DNA of 64,000 bases from Heracleum sosnowskyi (lineage: Eukaryota; Streptophyta; Magnoliopsida; Apiales; Apiaceae). The stretch is taken from contig CM061239.1 in assembly GCA_030848705.1 (NCBI GenBank), positions 90,378,363 to 90,442,362 on the forward strand, in the 5' to 3' direction. The position numbers and the translations under genes were made by a program. Of the stretch, positions 11,701-19,645 are shown piece after piece (position 1 is the stretch's first letter; each line of letters opens with the position of its first letter). Under the pieces are notes generated by a model. It made no database searches. It was not told the origin of the DNA and saw nothing but the letters and a program-made list of their open reading frames with translations.

Positions 11701-13222
11701 GTTGATGGCCCAACAAATCACTTAACAAGTGATGGCCACCAGCTTCAGAGTGGGGCTTCTCCAAGATTAGAGTTGGAGAATCAGGAAAAGATGTATGGAT
11801 CATGTCCACATCTAAAGATTGAGTTGGTGAATTGGATGGAGATAAATCAAGATTAATGTTTAGAGAGTGGGACTGTAACCCTAGAGAAATAATAGGGGTT
11901 ACATCAACCTGAATTTGAGAAACTGGAAGTGTTGCTTCCAGTGTGTGTGCACCCTGTGAACCCTTGGTCTTTTGCTTCACTCTCCTTTGGTATTGGGAAA
12001 ATGTAGACTGTGGGCTTGAAGTGTCCCTTACCCTTTTGGACTGTGCTCTGGGTGGAGAGCTTGTTTCAATAATCACATCCTTTTGGGAGGATGCAATTAG
12101 ACTTGTGTTTAAATCCATTTTACTCATTGTGCCTTGTTGGGAAGACACAATGGGGCTAGGCTGGGAAACACTTACCTCACCTTCCTTATTCTTGGGGTTT
12201 CTTTGATTTTCACCCCTCCCCTCACCTCTCACAACTCCAGACTCACTCCCCTTAGGTTGTGTGGTAGTTTTTACAACAGGTGCCTTTTGAGAAGCACCTG
12301 AGGTTGGCTTGGAGGATTTCTTTGATTTTGATTTAGTTGCTGGGGCAGGAGCCTGTTGGGTCACAGCTACAGACTCCATAGCAACAAGGTTGGAGGAGAC
12401 AATAGAAGTAACAGCTATACTAATAGGGATAGTAGTAGTTACCTCAATGATTGGTAGATACACCACTGGAACATCACCATTGTAGTTCAGCCTCAGTATG
12501 TCTGTCAATACTCTCTTTTCTTGTACAAAGCACTCAAACCTGGCATTAGGGTTAGAGATAACTAATGGTGCTGGACTAACATGATTAGCCAGCATCATCA
12601 GAAACCTTGCATAATAGATATTTTTCTTCCTATTTGCCCTATCACCCAACTTAGCACCAATTTCATAAATAAGTTGGGTGCTAAAGTTGTAATATCTATC
12701 ATTTAGAAGCATGGTTAGGAGAATTAACATAGAATTAGTTAATGCATCAAAATTACTAATCTTTCCAGAAAAGACCTTAATGAATGCATCAGCTAAATAA
12801 CTGTATTCCCTAACCAAACCTCTCCTAATTATTCTACCCAGATTATCAGTAGGCAAAGAGTAGTTTATAGAATTTAGCATGGTAGTTATTTCAGTGTTAG
12901 TAGGCAAAGCATCACAGTTATTATCAGGAATATGTAAACATGCTTGCAAAACATCAGAATTAACTATGTACTCATTACCTTGAAGAGTGAATTGCAGTGT
13001 GCCGTTTGTTCCACTATACTCACATGAGGTCCAAATCTCCTCGATTACTTCATTGTAGAGTGGTGTAGAGTGAAACATCGCGTAGCTCAACTTACAGTTC
13101 CTCATGAAATCCATCATTTTGAAAAAGATGCTGTTCGGACTCTCCTTAACGACAAATGGAATGGAATTGTTCTTCTCATAGATGAACCCACCAGCAGACA
13201 TAAGCTTGACTATGGGTGCCAT
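8774..13222 (-). CDS. Copia A ORF3: uncharacterised third retrotransposon protein, 1482 aa
   Basis: An intact frame starting at ATG 13222, placed between pol and the 3' LTR. I do not recognise a named function. Residues 1-260 form a conserved region alignable to the starts of the ORF3s in copia B and E (hydrophobic and helical, with a shared SNFDAL/TNWDAI-type motif). About residues 260-790 are a low-complexity Ser/Thr/Pro/Gln-rich linker. Then comes a helical segment with a likely coiled coil (heptad-like RVDQVEATLSQMQKEQE), followed by NKKGEKSKE. A C-terminal region after about residue 1270 is again shared with B and E. No signal peptide or membrane segment is evident, so it does not look like the env-like ORF reported for some SIRE elements. 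Five family-motif sites lie inside the linker (11512-11596). It may bind nucleic acid, but that is inference. Confidence 0.8.
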   Translation of the reverse strand: MAPIVKLMSAGGFIYEKNNSIPFVVKESPNSIFFKMMDFMRNCKLSYAMFHSTPLYNEVIEEIWTSCEYSGTNGTLQFTLQGNEYIVNSDVLQACLHIPDNNCDALPTNTEITTMLNSINYSLPTDNLGRIIRRGLVREYSYLADAFIKVFSGKISNFDALTNSMLILLTMLLNDRYYNFSTQLIYEIGAKLGDRANRKKNIYYARFLMMLANHVSPAPLVISNPNARFECFVQEKRVLTDILRLNYNGDVPVVYLPIIEVTTTIPISIAVTSIVSSNLVAMESVAVTQQAPAPATKSKSKKSSKPTSGASQKAPVVKTTTQPKGSESGVVRGEGRGENQRNPKNKEGEVSVSQPSPIVSSQQGTMSKMDLNTSLIASSQKDVIIETSSPPRAQSKRVRDTSSPQSTFSQYQRRVKQKTKGSQGAHTLEATLPVSQIQVDVTPIISLGLQSHSLNINLDLSPSNSPTQSLDVDMIHTSFPDSPTLILEKPHSEAGGHHLLSDLLGHQPIFSEVARGSVDQSLKSITTDSTVISLSQSAFLTSSTKQLLSLTSVSPSTVSIPLTVQTTIPLIGQSTPLIENPVVSTTSVDDMVVVETLLGLRGSEIERLACSQAKGENESERLAISSSQAKGEFESTTLVGEGEGVRGVSHGEPMMQEKSGEREGTTGAIRVEAAIANELMEVSEGERELTFQELYQQTLDSISLDPETFTHPVPAYQVMAQQGNVEAERSLNLIHTTASMQRAKDALTNLPPGAAASGDFEFSDDEDSYGDNLQVATTSQTGTSVVPPTPGWLSQGMHGRVTLDAAISRQYNEAYLAHESANARDKKFYKAIMDSLEIQRLQMMQTRIEATEIKDSISNLRDANYRMIDEKLPLLTVSKMTRFFSKEPEVATSLKTLSTRVDQVEATLSQMQKEQEKQTQLLTQLVAAQGLPVISLDANKKGEKSKELNIQITKVLVPAISLPQEPLVMGEFGKKKKDSIDLIQEASMRMKLAEQIKDHWSNIEARFKNITESSKTDQPSTNAMVIVQMEPQFKSSYAIEPLQHGIFQDSRNEKGQSSCFKNVDARGMSPISPAKPKGKNIERIFYPAPKPDEFKVLGKLIIESKESNHPSIRNQRAIIYRDSKEICIWVGHPNFAKAKAEESERAAMQALAVAQALEDEETFQEEKAKDGANEAEPARKSVRQPKARAKRNLNFEKEDSLDTAQAPSTTSAHQIPIDLPIGGNLACDPAHPVNFHDQPIMPKEEPIEFDEAYFPKFLFEKDQPMKTKKRAVKAKPVFVRKPQSQKPPTNPEDCMYIADIREESSLHLDLDNLVEVRGIAASQKLPERLVFTYKGGREQIWPLYRILGDDYQTLLTVFRCLKKDFGFTKTAKSEVVSKICQIKASWNKPEALPRMLRVPSTGKKIHLQPYWMMEFKDKDNCRRFFRMEDQLDKASNQTLRFMQSKLGDQDEEEKIFYRRLQVQIEENNSRRGKKTMPQRRPR
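11512..11596. repeat. Copia A motif cluster inside ORF3 (five sites)
   Basis: CGTTGA or its complement begins at 11512, 11536, 11552, 11572 and 11591, in mixed orientation. All lie in the low-complexity linker of ORF3, where protein constraint appears weak. Mixed orientation means different codons carry the same DNA word, which points to selection on DNA or RNA and not on a peptide. Confidence 0.8.
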
Positions 13223-13760
13223 TGTTGAGTGAGGAAAAGCTTCGAGCTGTATTGCTTGTTAGAGAGAAGAAGCTAGAAAAACTTTTGGAATTTTTGAGAA
13301 CAGGTAGAAATGAAATAAAGAAATTAAAATTTCTTAAATACTTCCCCAAAAGTTCTCAGAAATTAAGTCCAATAATTAATCTAAATTACCTGATTGGCTT
13401 AAAAAGTAACCGTTAGAATTAAATATTACCACGATTTATGCTTACAGGGGTGTATGTATAGATCGTGATAAAGAACGTGAAATTTCAACGGCTCAGATTA
13501 AAAAGCGCTACATCAACGAATCAGGATTGGGCGGTTAAAGTCCAGTCTTATTTCGTTGATAAAGCTGCGTTTCGTTGATATAAAAGAGCTATCAACGAAA
13601 CACCCAGAAAAATGCTAAGACTGTCAACGAAATGGTGCGTTTCGTTGACATAGTAATTTTGACTTAGACAAAATTTCACCTTTTCCTGAGAAAATCAATT
13701 CACAGAAAAATTATGGCAAGTTCCTGGCTGCATTATGACTTGCAAATATCTCAAAAATAA
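13223..13760 (-). other. Copia A spacer between pol and ORF3, with motif cluster
   Basis: 538 bp without a convincing gene. Family-motif sites start at 13485, 13513, 13554, 13573, 13592, 13624 and 13643, again in both orientations. In copia B and E the corresponding spacer also holds a dense cluster of that element's own word. It could carry the promoter or splice acceptor for ORF3, but I cannot point to a specific site. Confidence 0.75.
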
Positions 13761-16700
13761 TTAAGAGAAATTTAGCATACCTAGCTCACTTACTAATCTT
13801 GAGAATGTTGATTCATCAAGTGGCTTGGTAAAGATGTCTGCAAGTTGTTGTTCACTTGGAACAAAATGTAACTCCACAGTACCATTCATAACATGTTCTC
13901 TAATGAAATGGTACTTGATGTCAATGTGCTTGGTTCTTGAATGCTGCACTGGATTCTCAGTAATGGCAATGGCACTAGTGTTGTCACAGAAAATAGGAAT
14001 TTTCTCAACTCTTAATCCATAATCAAGTAATTGATTTTTCATCCATAAAATCTGTGCACAACAACTTCCAGCTGCAATATACTCAGCCTCAGCTGTGGAG
14101 GTGGAAATTGAGTTTTGTTTCTTGCTGAACCATGACACGAGCTTGTTTCCTAAGAATTGACAGGTGCCTGTTGTGCTTTTCCTGTCAATTTTACATCCTG
14201 CATAATCTGCATCTGAATAACCAATTAGTTCAAACCCAGATTCTCTAGGATACCAAATGCCAAGGTTTGGTGTTCCCTTGAGATATCTGAAAATCCTTTT
14301 AATAGCAACTAAATGGGATTCTCTAGGATCAGCCTGAAATCTAGCACATAGACATGTAGCAAACATAATATCAGGTCTACTAGCTGTTAAATACAAAAGT
14401 GAGCCTACCATGCCTCTGTAACTTGAAATGTCCACAGATTTTTCCTTAGTATTCAATTCAAGTTTGGTGGCAGTGGGCATGGGAGTTTTGGCAGGAGAGC
14501 ATTCCATTAAGTTAAATTTCTTTAATAAATCATGAATATATTTTGTTTGACTAATGAAAATGCCTTCATTAACTTGCTTCACTTGAAGACCAAGAAAGTA
14601 AGTTAATTCTCCCATCATGCTCATTTCATATTTACTTTGCATAAGCTTGGCAAACTTTTGACAAAGTTTCACATCTGTAGACCCAAAGATTATGTCATCT
14701 ACATAAATTTGAACAAGTATAGTAGAGCCATTCACAATCCTGTGAAAAAGAGTTTTATCTACAGTACCTCTAGTGAAGTGATTCTCAAGAAGAAACTGTG
14801 AGAGTGTGTCATACCAGGCTCTAGGTGCTTGCTTCAAACCATAGAGTGCTTTGAGGAGGAAGTATACATATTCTGGAAAATCATCATCTTCAAAACCAGG
14901 AGGTTGACTTACATAGACCTCCTCTTCCAATTCCCCATTCAGAAAAGCACTTTTCACATCCATTTGATAGACTTTGAAATTGGCATGGGCTGCATAGGCT
15001 AGGAAAATCCTTATTGCTTCTAGTCTTGCAACAGGAGCAAATGTTTCATCAAAATCAATTCCTTCTTCCTGTGAGTAGCCTTTTGCAACTAGTCTTGCTT
15101 TGTTCCTTGTGACTATGCCATTTTCATCCATCTTGTTTCTGAACACCCATTTTGTGCCTATTACACTCCTGTCCTTAGGCTTGGGCACCAGCTTCCAAAC
15201 ATTGTTCCTTTCAAATTGGTTTAGCTCTTCTTGCATAGCCAAAACCCAATCTGGATCTAGAAGTGCATCCTCAACTTTCTTTGGCTCATCTTGAGACAGA
15301 AAGCTGCTATATAGACATTCTTCTTGAGTTGCTCTTCTAGTTTGGACTTTTGAAGAAACATCACCTATAATAAGTTCAAAGGGATGATCTTTAGTCCATT
15401 TTCTTGAGGGAGGTAGATTTGCTCTAGACGAGGTAGCTTCATGATCATGATTGCCTTGATTGGATATTTGTCCTTGAGAAACTCCCCCTGAGTTTGTTGT
15501 CCCTAAATGATCACCTCTTGAGACATTTCTATGACCTTCAACGGTATGACTGTTTTGGCTGTCAACGAAACGCTCATTTTGACTGTCAACGAAACCACCA
15601 TCTTGACTGTCAACGAAATGACCATTTGGTCTACTAGCAGCTATTCTTTTCAATCTTAATGCAGCAATTTCATCTTCACTACTGCTCTCATCTGTGCTAG
15701 ATACAACAACTTTAGGTTGTTTCTCAGTAGTCTTAACATGATTCATTCGATCTCCTTCCTCATTCTCAAAAGAGAGACTTTCATGGAAACCTTCATCACA
15801 GAGACCTTGAATTTTGAGATCATCAAAAACAACATGTACAGATTCCATAACAATGTTGGTTCTGAGATTATAGACTCTGTAAGCTTTCCCTGCTGCATAT
15901 CCCACAAATATTGCTTCATCTGCCTTTGCTTCAAATTTCCCCAAATGCTCAGCTTGATTTCTCAGAACAAAGCACTTGCATCCAAAGACATGAAGAAAAT
16001 CCAATAGTGGCTTCTTTCTTTTGAGTAGTTGATAAGGGGTCATTCCCTTGGCCTGATTAATCAAAGAAATATTCTGAGTGAAGCAAGCTGTGTTAACTGC
16101 CTCAGCCCAAAAATAAGTTGGTAACTTTGATTCATCTAGCATTGTCCTGGCAGCTTCAATAAGTGTTCTGTTTTTCCTTTCAACTACACCATTTTGCTGT
16201 GGTGTCCTTGCTGCTGAAAACTCATGCATAATACCATTTTCTTCACAGAACATCTTCATGCTTGAATTCTTGAATTCTGTCCCATTGTCACTCCTGATCC
16301 TTCTTACTTTCAAGTCAGGATGATTGTTTACCATCTTGATGTGATTGATAATGATTTCACTTGCCTCATCTTTAGAATGTAAAAAGAAGGTCCAAGTAAA
16401 TCTAGAAAAATCATCAACAATCACAAGACAATATTTCTTCTTTGAAATAGACATGACATTTACAGGGCCAAACAGATCCATATGAAGTAACTCAAGCTGA
16501 TGGACAATTGATGACTCTGTCTTGCTTTTGAATGATGCCTTCTTTTGTTTCCCTTTTTGACAGGCATCACACAAACCATCCTTGGAAAACTCCACCTGTG
16601 GAATTCCTCTAGCAAGATCCTTCCTTACCAAATCATTCATAACCTTGAAATTCAGATGAGATAATTTCTTGTGCCATAGCCAACTTTCATCCTTGCTTGC

Positions 16701-17132
16701 TTTGCTGAAAAGACAAGTGATGGTGTCTGGACTTATGCTACTAAAGTCAGCAATGTACACATTCCCTCTTCTGAATCCAGTCATTACCACATTGTTGTTT
16801 CCTCCTTTAGAAACAACACAGGCTTCTTTTGAAAAAGTAACTAAAAATCCTTTGTCACAAAGTTGACTGATACTAAGCAAATTGTGCTTAAGACCATCCA
16901 CCAATGCAACCTCATCTATGATGACATTCTCTTTTGAAATCAAGCCATATCCCTTTGTGTAGCCTTTGCTGTCATCTCCAAAAGCAATACAAGGGCCAGC
17001 TCTTTCCTGAAACTCTGTGAGCAGGGTAGAATCACCAGTCATGTGTCTTGAACAACCACTATCCAAGTACCAAAGATTCCTTTTGTCTCCCTGCACACAA
17101 TGAAACCAAATCAAGTTGATTTTGGTACCCAA
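13761..17132 (-). CDS. pol: Copia A pol: protease, integrase, reverse transcriptase, RNase H
   Basis: 1123-codon intact frame encoding the enzymes that mature, copy and insert the element. Approximate residues: protease motif LDSGCSRHMTGD 24-35; integrase HHCC zinc site (WHKKLSHLN ... CDACQKGK) 151-195; integrase catalytic D/D/E at LLHMDLFGP, SDNGTEF and VVERKNR 218-317; reverse transcriptase with YVDDIIFGS near 808; RNase H with SDADYAGCKIDRK near 970; ending ADIFTKPLDES. The frame has no ATG at its start. Conserved pol sequence begins at 17090, after GCAG|GG, 20 nt past the gag stop and in a different frame. A linker of four 24-bp repeats separates integrase from reverse transcriptase. Confidence 0.95.
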   Translation of the reverse strand: MGTKINLIWFHCVQGDKRNLWYLDSGCSRHMTGDSTLLTEFQERAGPCIAFGDDSKGYTKGYGLISKENVIIDEVALVDGLKHNLLSISQLCDKGFLVTFSKEACVVSKGGNNNVVMTGFRRGNVYIADFSSISPDTITCLFSKASKDESWLWHKKLSHLNFKVMNDLVRKDLARGIPQVEFSKDGLCDACQKGKQKKASFKSKTESSIVHQLELLHMDLFGPVNVMSISKKKYCLVIVDDFSRFTWTFFLHSKDEASEIIINHIKMVNNHPDLKVRRIRSDNGTEFKNSSMKMFCEENGIMHEFSAARTPQQNGVVERKNRTLIEAARTMLDESKLPTYFWAEAVNTACFTQNISLINQAKGMTPYQLLKRKKPLLDFLHVFGCKCFVLRNQAEHLGKFEAKADEAIFVGYAAGKAYRVYNLRTNIVMESVHVVFDDLKIQGLCDEGFHESLSFENEEGDRMNHVKTTEKQPKVVVSSTDESSSEDEIAALRLKRIAASRPNGHFVDSQDGGFVDSQNERFVDSQNSHTVEGHRNVSRGDHLGTTNSGGVSQGQISNQGNHDHEATSSRANLPPSRKWTKDHPFELIIGDVSSKVQTRRATQEECLYSSFLSQDEPKKVEDALLDPDWVLAMQEELNQFERNNVWKLVPKPKDRSVIGTKWVFRNKMDENGIVTRNKARLVAKGYSQEEGIDFDETFAPVARLEAIRIFLAYAAHANFKVYQMDVKSAFLNGELEEEVYVSQPPGFEDDDFPEYVYFLLKALYGLKQAPRAWYDTLSQFLLENHFTRGTVDKTLFHRIVNGSTILVQIYVDDIIFGSTDVKLCQKFAKLMQSKYEMSMMGELTYFLGLQVKQVNEGIFISQTKYIHDLLKKFNLMECSPAKTPMPTATKLELNTKEKSVDISSYRGMVGSLLYLTASRPDIMFATCLCARFQADPRESHLVAIKRIFRYLKGTPNLGIWYPRESGFELIGYSDADYAGCKIDRKSTTGTCQFLGNKLVSWFSKKQNSISTSTAEAEYIAAGSCCAQILWMKNQLLDYGLRVEKIPIFCDNTSAIAITENPVQHSRTKHIDIKYHFIREHVMNGTVELHFVPSEQQLADIFTKPLDESTFSRLVSELGMLNFS
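15538..15615 (-). repeat. Copia A motif array in pol linker: four sites exactly 24 bp apart
   Basis: TCAACG begins at 15538, 15562, 15586 and 15610. The 24-bp period gives an in-frame repeated octapeptide of type FVDSQNER in the unconserved stretch between integrase and reverse transcriptase. The array keeps the reading frame and also matches the motif spacing of the LTR array. Confidence 0.85.
17091..17113 (-). promoter_or_regulatory. Candidate 3' splice site at the copia A gag-pol border
   Basis: On the minus strand the gag TGA (17113-17111) is followed by TTTGGTTTCATTGTGTGCAG and then GG, the first pol bases at 17090. A U-rich run ending GCAG|G is a good plant acceptor. The same arrangement occurs in copia B, C and D with differing frame offsets. 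No conserved donor is identified, so splicing is unproven. Confidence 0.45.
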
Positions 17133-19582
17133 GTTTCCTTGGGTCCTGTTTTGTTAGCCTTTGCTTTTCCTTTTATATCATTTTTCACCTTGGGCTCAGA
17201 TTGATTTAAATCAACTTTTACTCTTGGTGTTGATTTCTGATTGTTGCTCACATTTTCATTTACAGCATGCATATTTGAAGGAACACACATATTATTCATA
17301 TTCCATGGCATTTGTGGCATACTAAACATATTCATGTATGGATTAGGCACAAATGGCATGCTGGCATATGGATTTTGAAATTGTGCATATGGAGCAAACA
17401 TGTTAGGCATAACAGGCATTGTAGGCATAGAACTATTCATTGCAGGCTTGGGAATTTTCATTTTAACAGTCTTCTTAACAGATTTGCAGTTAGTAGATAA
17501 ATGACTAACACTTCCACAATTGACACAAGTCTTTCTAGGAGCATATTTATCAGGTGTGTAATTGTTGTGTTTGTTAATTCCTACTTTGCCATTCCTGTTA
17601 TTCCTTTTATTTCCCTTAGCCTCAATTTGAACATTCTCCATCTTATCTTTCAATTGCTTGTTGGACAAGTGACCTACATTAGCTCTCTCAACAGGCTTCT
17701 CAACTTTCTTTGATTTACTAGACTCACCTTGAACAAAGTTCTTGGTGACAGGACCATACTTATTATTAAGTTTAGTGAGTTCATCTTTTCTTTTCTCTGT
17801 CAACGAAACACCCTGATCGGTTGATGGTTCATGTGTCAACGGAACATCGCATTCCGTTGACATATCAACCTTCAACAAATGATCATTGTTGTTTGTTGAC
17901 TCTGTTTCTGAATCTAAGGCTTCACAAGCATACCCTAGTTTCTCTTTGTTCTTTTTCCATGATTGTTCACAGAAAGATTCCATACCTTGAACATTAATGA
18001 TGTTGGTAGCAACATTCCTGGCATCTTTCCATTTAGCAATCACACTCTGTTCTATTTCTAGTTGTGTCTTAAGAATTTCTTCCCTTTGTAACACGTTCTC
18101 AAGTTCCTTCTTAGCATCCCTACTAACACATCTCATTTTCTCAAATTCAATGAGCTGTGCTTCTAACATTGCATTCCTATCACTTAAAAGCAAATTAGTC
18201 TCTTTAATTCTTGAATTCTCTTTGGTAAGTGATTTAAGAGTAACACGCAAATTATATAATATAGTAGACATTTCATTTACTGCACTATCGCATTCCTCTT
18301 TAGAAAGCTCAGAAAGATTAGTAATTGTTACCTGGTTGCTTGAGGAACTTGCTTCCTGCTCATGATTGTCAGCCATAAGAGCCAAGTTGACATACTCAAC
18401 ATCATCATCAGAATCTTCACCATTACCAGCCCAATCATACTCCTGAGACATGAAAGCCTTTTCCTTTTGCTTGAGAAGTTCAAAGTATTTCTTTTTATAA
18501 TCAACAGGCTCAAATTTCCTGTTGCTCTTCTCAATCTTGGGCTTTCTGCAGTCTCCAGCAAAGTGACCAAGCATTCCACAATTGAAACATTTAGATTTAG
18601 ACTTTTCAATCCAGTTTGTTTTGCTAGGTTGAAAGTCTCTTCTTGGTGGCCTTGCTTCTGAGTTTCTTTTGAACTTGAACTTAGAGAATTTTCTTGACAG
18701 AAAAGCAATGTGTTCATCAATCTCATCTAAGTCATCCAAGTTGGCTGGTTCTGATTCTTCTTCTTCTGTCATCTTGTCTTTACCCTTGCTAACATCACTC
18801 CTACAACTAGATCGACTAGTTGTGGCCTTTGCAGCTTCTTCAGTGTCATCTTCCAGTTGGTTCACAGATGCAATCAATGCAATGGATCCACCCTTCTTCT
18901 GTACCTTTTCAATTTCCTCATCTTGCTCCATTTCCAGCTCATAAGTCTTCAATGTTCCATACAGCCTTTCAAGAGTGTAATCTTTGTACTCTTGAGTGTT
19001 TCTTAGAGAAACAGTCATAGGCTTCCATTCTTTTGGAAGAGCTCTTAGAAATTTAAGGTTTGAGTCCTTAGTTTGGTAGATTCTCCCATACAACTTTAAT
19101 CCATTTAGAAGCTTTTGAAACCTACTAAACGTGTCATTTAGGGTTTCACCAGCTTTAAAGTGAAAGTGCTCATATTGTTGTATAAGGAGTTGCATTTTGT
19201 TCTCCCTTACTTGCTCAGTTCCTTCACATAGTGTTCTGACAGTGTCCCATACTTCTTTGGAGGTTGTACAGTTTATGACATTATCAAACATCTCTTGCTC
19301 CAAACCATTAAACAGAATGTTCATGGTTCTATTATCTTTATGGATTTCTGCAAGATCTTCAATAGTCCATTCTGAGACAAGTTTTGGAATTTCTACGTCA
19401 GGAGCATCATCTGGCACTCCAATTCTAGATGCAAACTTCATGGGAACGTGTGGACCTTTCTCAATGCAGTCTACATATCTCTCATCCATAGACATGAGAT
19501 GTAAATGCATCTTTACTTTCCAGTGAAAGTAATTGTCCTTATCAAGAACTGGTATCTTCACACCTGCATCCTTCTTCACCAT
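17111..19582 (-). CDS. gag: Copia A gag: capsid/nucleocapsid protein, 823 aa
   Basis: Starts at ATG 19582, about 50 bp inside the priming site. The N-terminal region (IPVLDKDNYFHWKVKM, then the SKEVWDTV block) is typical of copia-type Gag of the UBN2 family. A CCHC zinc knuckle CFNCGMLGHFAGDC lies at about residues 330-343, a long predicted coiled-coil stretch at about 430-560, and a second knuckle CVNCGSVSHLSTNC near 686-699. A Met/Pro-rich tail follows. It ends WVPKST then TGA at 17111. Three family-motif sites (17800, 17836, 17855) fall in the variable segment between coiled coil and second knuckle. Gag packages the RNA and forms the particle. Confidence 0.95.
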   Translation of the reverse strand: MVKKDAGVKIPVLDKDNYFHWKVKMHLHLMSMDERYVDCIEKGPHVPMKFASRIGVPDDAPDVEIPKLVSEWTIEDLAEIHKDNRTMNILFNGLEQEMFDNVINCTTSKEVWDTVRTLCEGTEQVRENKMQLLIQQYEHFHFKAGETLNDTFSRFQKLLNGLKLYGRIYQTKDSNLKFLRALPKEWKPMTVSLRNTQEYKDYTLERLYGTLKTYELEMEQDEEIEKVQKKGGSIALIASVNQLEDDTEEAAKATTSRSSCRSDVSKGKDKMTEEEESEPANLDDLDEIDEHIAFLSRKFSKFKFKRNSEARPPRRDFQPSKTNWIEKSKSKCFNCGMLGHFAGDCRKPKIEKSNRKFEPVDYKKKYFELLKQKEKAFMSQEYDWAGNGEDSDDDVEYVNLALMADNHEQEASSSSNQVTITNLSELSKEECDSAVNEMSTILYNLRVTLKSLTKENSRIKETNLLLSDRNAMLEAQLIEFEKMRCVSRDAKKELENVLQREEILKTQLEIEQSVIAKWKDARNVATNIINVQGMESFCEQSWKKNKEKLGYACEALDSETESTNNNDHLLKVDMSTECDVPLTHEPSTDQGVSLTEKRKDELTKLNNKYGPVTKNFVQGESSKSKKVEKPVERANVGHLSNKQLKDKMENVQIEAKGNKRNNRNGKVGINKHNNYTPDKYAPRKTCVNCGSVSHLSTNCKSVKKTVKMKIPKPAMNSSMPTMPVMPNMFAPYAQFQNPYASMPFVPNPYMNMFSMPQMPWNMNNMCVPSNMHAVNENVSNNQKSTPRVKVDLNQSEPKVKNDIKGKAKANKTGPKETWVPKST

Positions 19583-19631
19583 GGTTTCTGTTTTGGTCTT
19601 GATCTTTAAACTTCTTGTATGTTAGAAGCTT

Positions 19632-19643
19632 GCTCTGATACCA
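19632..19643 (-). other. Copia A primer binding site (initiator Met-tRNA)
   Basis: The minus strand reads TGGTATCAGAGC two bases after the 5' LTR end at 19646. It is a perfect 12-base match to the complement of the plant initiator Met-tRNA 3' end. Confidence 0.95.
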
Positions 19644-19645
19644 AT

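Noticed and set aside
8774..13222. Calling ORF3 an envelope gene
   Set aside because: Position fits the env-like ORF of SIRE elements, but I see no signal peptide or membrane segment in conserved regions. Name left open.
17085..17132. Programmed frameshift as the common way to make Pol
   Set aside because: The offset between gag and pol is +2, +1, +1 and 0 in copia A, B, C and D, so no single slippage mechanism suits all. It remains possible in any one element.
18328..19020. Antisense and alternative-frame open frames across gag, pol and ORF3 of the copia elements
   Set aside because: They are overlaps of the real retrotransposon frames and carry no recognisable motifs.
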